Below, one piece after another: positions 5,638-6,913 of a stretch of 6,913 bases of DNA. The DNA is from Anaerolineales bacterium. GTDB lineage: Bacteria; Chloroflexota; Anaerolineae; 4572-78; J111. The translations under genes and the position numbers were made by a program. The notes below the pieces were generated by a model that made no database searches, was not told the origin of the DNA, and was given only the letters and a program-made list of their open reading frames with translations. Numbering within the stretch: position 1 is the first letter of the stretch; every line of letters begins with the position of its first letter. Where the stretch lies: assembly GCA_012032575.1 (NCBI GenBank), contig JAAUSP010000418.1, forward strand, positions 1 through 6,913, written 5' to 3'.

Positions 5638-6913
5638 ACTGGCCTCTGAGGCTGTGAAGGGGTCAACAGGTGGGATGTAATCGGACTCAGGCCCAAGCAG
5701 CGCCGATCGGGATAGCGGAAGAAGGGGATGACGCTGTCATTACCAATAAGGACCACGTAGGCCAGGTTCGGATTAGCCGTCCGGTAAGCGGTCACAATAT
5801 CTTTGATCGCTCCGGCAACCAGGTTTTTGGCGTAGGGACAATCAAAGTTGTTATCCGCCTGGACATTAGCCGCCGCTACTCTGGTATCAGCGCCGACATT
5901 CACCACCGCGCCCAGCACTTCGGACCGGGCGGCAAAGGTAGCCAGGCGGGCCTGGAGGTCGGCTATTTCAGCCGGTGTACCTTCCATACGGGCCAGATCG
6001 GTCAGGATGATGGTACTGAAGTTGCCAGCAGGCGCGGTAAAGTTGGCTACCGGGAGCGGATTGACGCCGGTACAGGCAACGGAAGTAAAGGCAACTTCAA
6101 GCCGGAAGGGTGCGTCCAGGCTAAAAGCGCCGTTGCGCCCTTTGACCCGGATGTAGAAGTCGCCGGTATTGTTCCAGGTGTTGGCCAGGATGCCTTCACC
6201 GGCTGTTCCTTCAAAAGCTGAGATTCCAATCAGGCTAACTGTCTGGGCAATGGAGAAGACTTCGGGTGAACGTGCGCCGCGTGCAATCGCATCATCCGAA
6301 CGTGCTCCCCGTGCTAAAGCATCGGGTGAATAGGCATCCGGGGCAAATGCATCGGGGGCAAAGGACTCTGGCGAGCGTGCGCCTCGGGCCAAAGCATCAG
6401 GTGAGCGCGCACCGCGAGCAATAGCGTCGGGCGAAAATGCCGTGGTGGCAAAGGCATCGGGCGAGCGAGCGCCGCGAGCAATAGCATCGGGCGAACGCGC
6501 TCCTCGCGCAACGGCATCCCCGGCGAAGCCATCGCTGGCAAATTCGGCGTTCAACTGCACCAAATCCTGAATATCGGGATTGCTGAGTTCATCAAAGACG
6601 GTCTGGATGTCTTTGTAAAGCGTTAGATCATAATTCTCAGGCAGGTCGGTCAGGGTGATAGTTACCCGGCTGTTGGGCTGGACCGTAAATTTGTACCAGC
6701 GTGACTGACCTTCCTGATCCAGAAATTGGGTTATCTCTGCCGTTGGGCTAAGGCGCAGGGCTGTGGGCCACGAGTCGTTATCGAGACTGACGGGTACACA
6801 CTTGGAGAACTCGGAAGTGCCGTCGGGACCGGTGGCAGTGGCCGTTACAAATTGGCCCAGAGGAACGGCTACCGGGAAGGAAATCGTCCGCATCGGTAAA
6901 TACCGCGTCACCG
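5541..6913 (-). CDS. Same C25-family peptidase, N-terminal fragment: PPC-like domain with repeat insert and start of catalytic domain; partial
   Basis: This is the upstream piece of the gene above, open to the right window edge; GTG at 6911 is not convincing as a start. Residues are counted from it. Residues 12-40 (FPVAVPLGQFVTATATGPDG, then TSEFSKCV) resemble the closing strands of secreted repeat modules common in Chloroflexota surface proteins. Residues 44-101 look like the first half of a PPC (pre-peptidase C-terminal) beta-sandwich: RWYKFTVQPNSRVTITLTDL and YDLTLYKD. A repeat insert spans 132-220. The second PPC half is at 225-275 (GDFYIRVKG, FRLEVAF). The C25 domain starts near 298 (FSTIILTDLARM), with DCPYAKNLV and AYVVLIGNDSVIPFFRYPDR (384-403) as the typical beta-strand before the active-site half. 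Coding is true only to about 5703; the final roughly 53 residues are out of frame. A signal peptide is expected upstream of the window. Confidence 0.85.
   Translation of the reverse strand, partial: VTRYLPMRTISFPVAVPLGQFVTATATGPDGTSEFSKCVPVSLDNDSWPTALRLSPTAEITQFLDQEGQSRWYKFTVQPNSRVTITLTDLPENYDLTLYKDIQTVFDELSNPDIQDLVQLNAEFASDGFAGDAVARGARSPDAIARGARSPDAFATTAFSPDAIARGARSPDALARGARSPESFAPDAFAPDAYSPDALARGARSDDAIARGARSPEVFSIAQTVSLIGISAFEGTAGEGILANTWNNTGDFYIRVKGRNGAFSLDAPFRLEVAFTSVACTGVNPLPVANFTAPAGNFSTIILTDLARMEGTPAEIADLQARLATFAARSEVLGAVVNVGADTRVAAANVQADNNFDCPYAKNLVAGAIKDIVTAYRTANPNLAYVVLIGNDSVIPFFRYPDRRCLGLSPITSHLLTPSQPQRPVCGLTMCSARMNMALRLICRFRSALYPSPICR
5702..5704 (-). other. Frameshift site 3: GG where GGG is expected (- strand)
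   Basis: On the - strand CCC GAT CGG CGC TGC leaves the C25 frame. Adding one G gives CCC GAT CGG GCG CTG CTT GGG (P-D-R-A-L-L-G) and leads straight into PESDYIPPVD and LDYVLGQDEYG. The C25 domain is therefore continuous apart from one base. The 160-bp overlap between the two open frames is an artefact of this shift. Confidence 0.82.
6255..6518 (-). repeat. Five-residue periodic Ala/Arg/Ser/Pro/Asp repeat in the peptidase
   Basis: About 88 residues are built from roughly 17-18 units of the pattern A-[FILYVR]-x-x-x. Units are mainly A(I/L/V)ARG followed by ARSPD, with a central block FAPDA FAPDA YSPDA. RGARS occurs six times. It sits between the two halves of a PPC-like domain, before the catalytic domain. 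The five-residue step recalls pentapeptide-repeat proteins, but Arg occupies alternate core positions, so a classic right-handed quadrilateral helix is doubtful. A flexible or charged spacer is an alternative. Confidence 0.85.
6391..6495 (-). repeat. Near-identical 45-bp direct repeat, 60-bp period, within the repeat insert
   Basis: The block 6391-6435 recurs at 6451-6495 with six mismatches in 45 bases by eye, including an identical 14-mer CCGCGAGCAATAGC. This is the most similar pair of units in the array and suggests a fairly recent duplication of four 5-residue units. Other units are far more diverged at DNA level. Confidence 0.7.

Noticed and set aside
5541..5700. Overlapping genes in two frames of the - strand
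   Set aside because: Only one frame is family-like over this stretch; the other is tail read-through after the one-base loss at about 5703.
5670..6221. 183-codon open frame on the + strand, opposite the peptidase
   Set aside because: It mirrors the peptidase coding strand, has no recognisable domain, and the - strand product there is clearly C25/PPC-like.
6255..6518. CRISPR array
   Set aside because: The repeat is contiguous, has no unique spacers, keeps codon register, and its variation is mostly synonymous.
6314..6541. Met/Pro/Leu-rich open frame within the repeat
   Set aside because: It is the repeat read out of frame; the periodic DNA keeps other frames open and gives a spurious periodic peptide.
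2..6913. STAND ATPase next to a caspase-clan peptidase as a defence or cell-death module
   Set aside because: C25 shares the clan of caspases, but this peptidase has extracellular modules (PPC, Ig-like, jelly roll, Cys pairs). The two genes are convergent with separate terminators, so they are not an operon and probably act on opposite sides of the membrane.

Overview
The window holds the ends of two large convergent genes, both running off the edge. The style of both proteins suggests a Chloroflexota bacterium (Anaerolineae-like). One is a cyclase tail joined to an NACHT/AAA-like (STAND) ATPase and 40-residue TPRs. The other is a huge secreted gingipain-type peptidase with PPC, Ig-like and lectin-like modules. 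This placement is inferred from family habit, not from a marker gene; base composition is moderately GC-rich by eye.

Left half, + strand (2-2546): the 3' part of one signalling gene, read in three frames. In order it encodes the end of a class III nucleotidyl cyclase domain, a P-loop ATPase, a winged-helix-like linker, a TPR array and a conserved C-terminal tail. Two single-base losses, in the T run at 905-909 and near 2326-2328, break it. Restoring one base at each site gives a continuous, family-like protein.

Middle (2547-2667): 121 bp between the two stop codons with no gene. It holds two strong hairpins, one followed by a T tract on each strand, forming a back-to-back terminator pair. 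The hairpin nearer each gene belongs by its T tract to the opposite strand's transcript.

Right half, - strand (2668-6913): one very large gene for an extracellular C25-family (gingipain-like, clan CD) cysteine peptidase, its 5' end outside the window. A single-base loss at about 5703 splits it into two pieces. Its modules are an extracellular beta-strand segment, a PPC-like domain interrupted by an unusual 88-residue Ala/Arg/Pro/Asp repeat of 5-residue periodicity, the C25 catalytic domain with a visible His and Cys, beta-rich modules, two Ig-like repeats and a C-terminal jelly-roll (concanavalin/LamG-like) module.

All three clear frameshifts are one-base deficits in or beside short homopolymers. 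That pattern points to an uncorrected long-read assembly rather than real gene decay. There is no RNA gene, CRISPR array or insertion sequence. The most unusual item is the repeat insert in the peptidase: its peptide is conserved while its codons vary widely. I see no complete new multi-gene system here.
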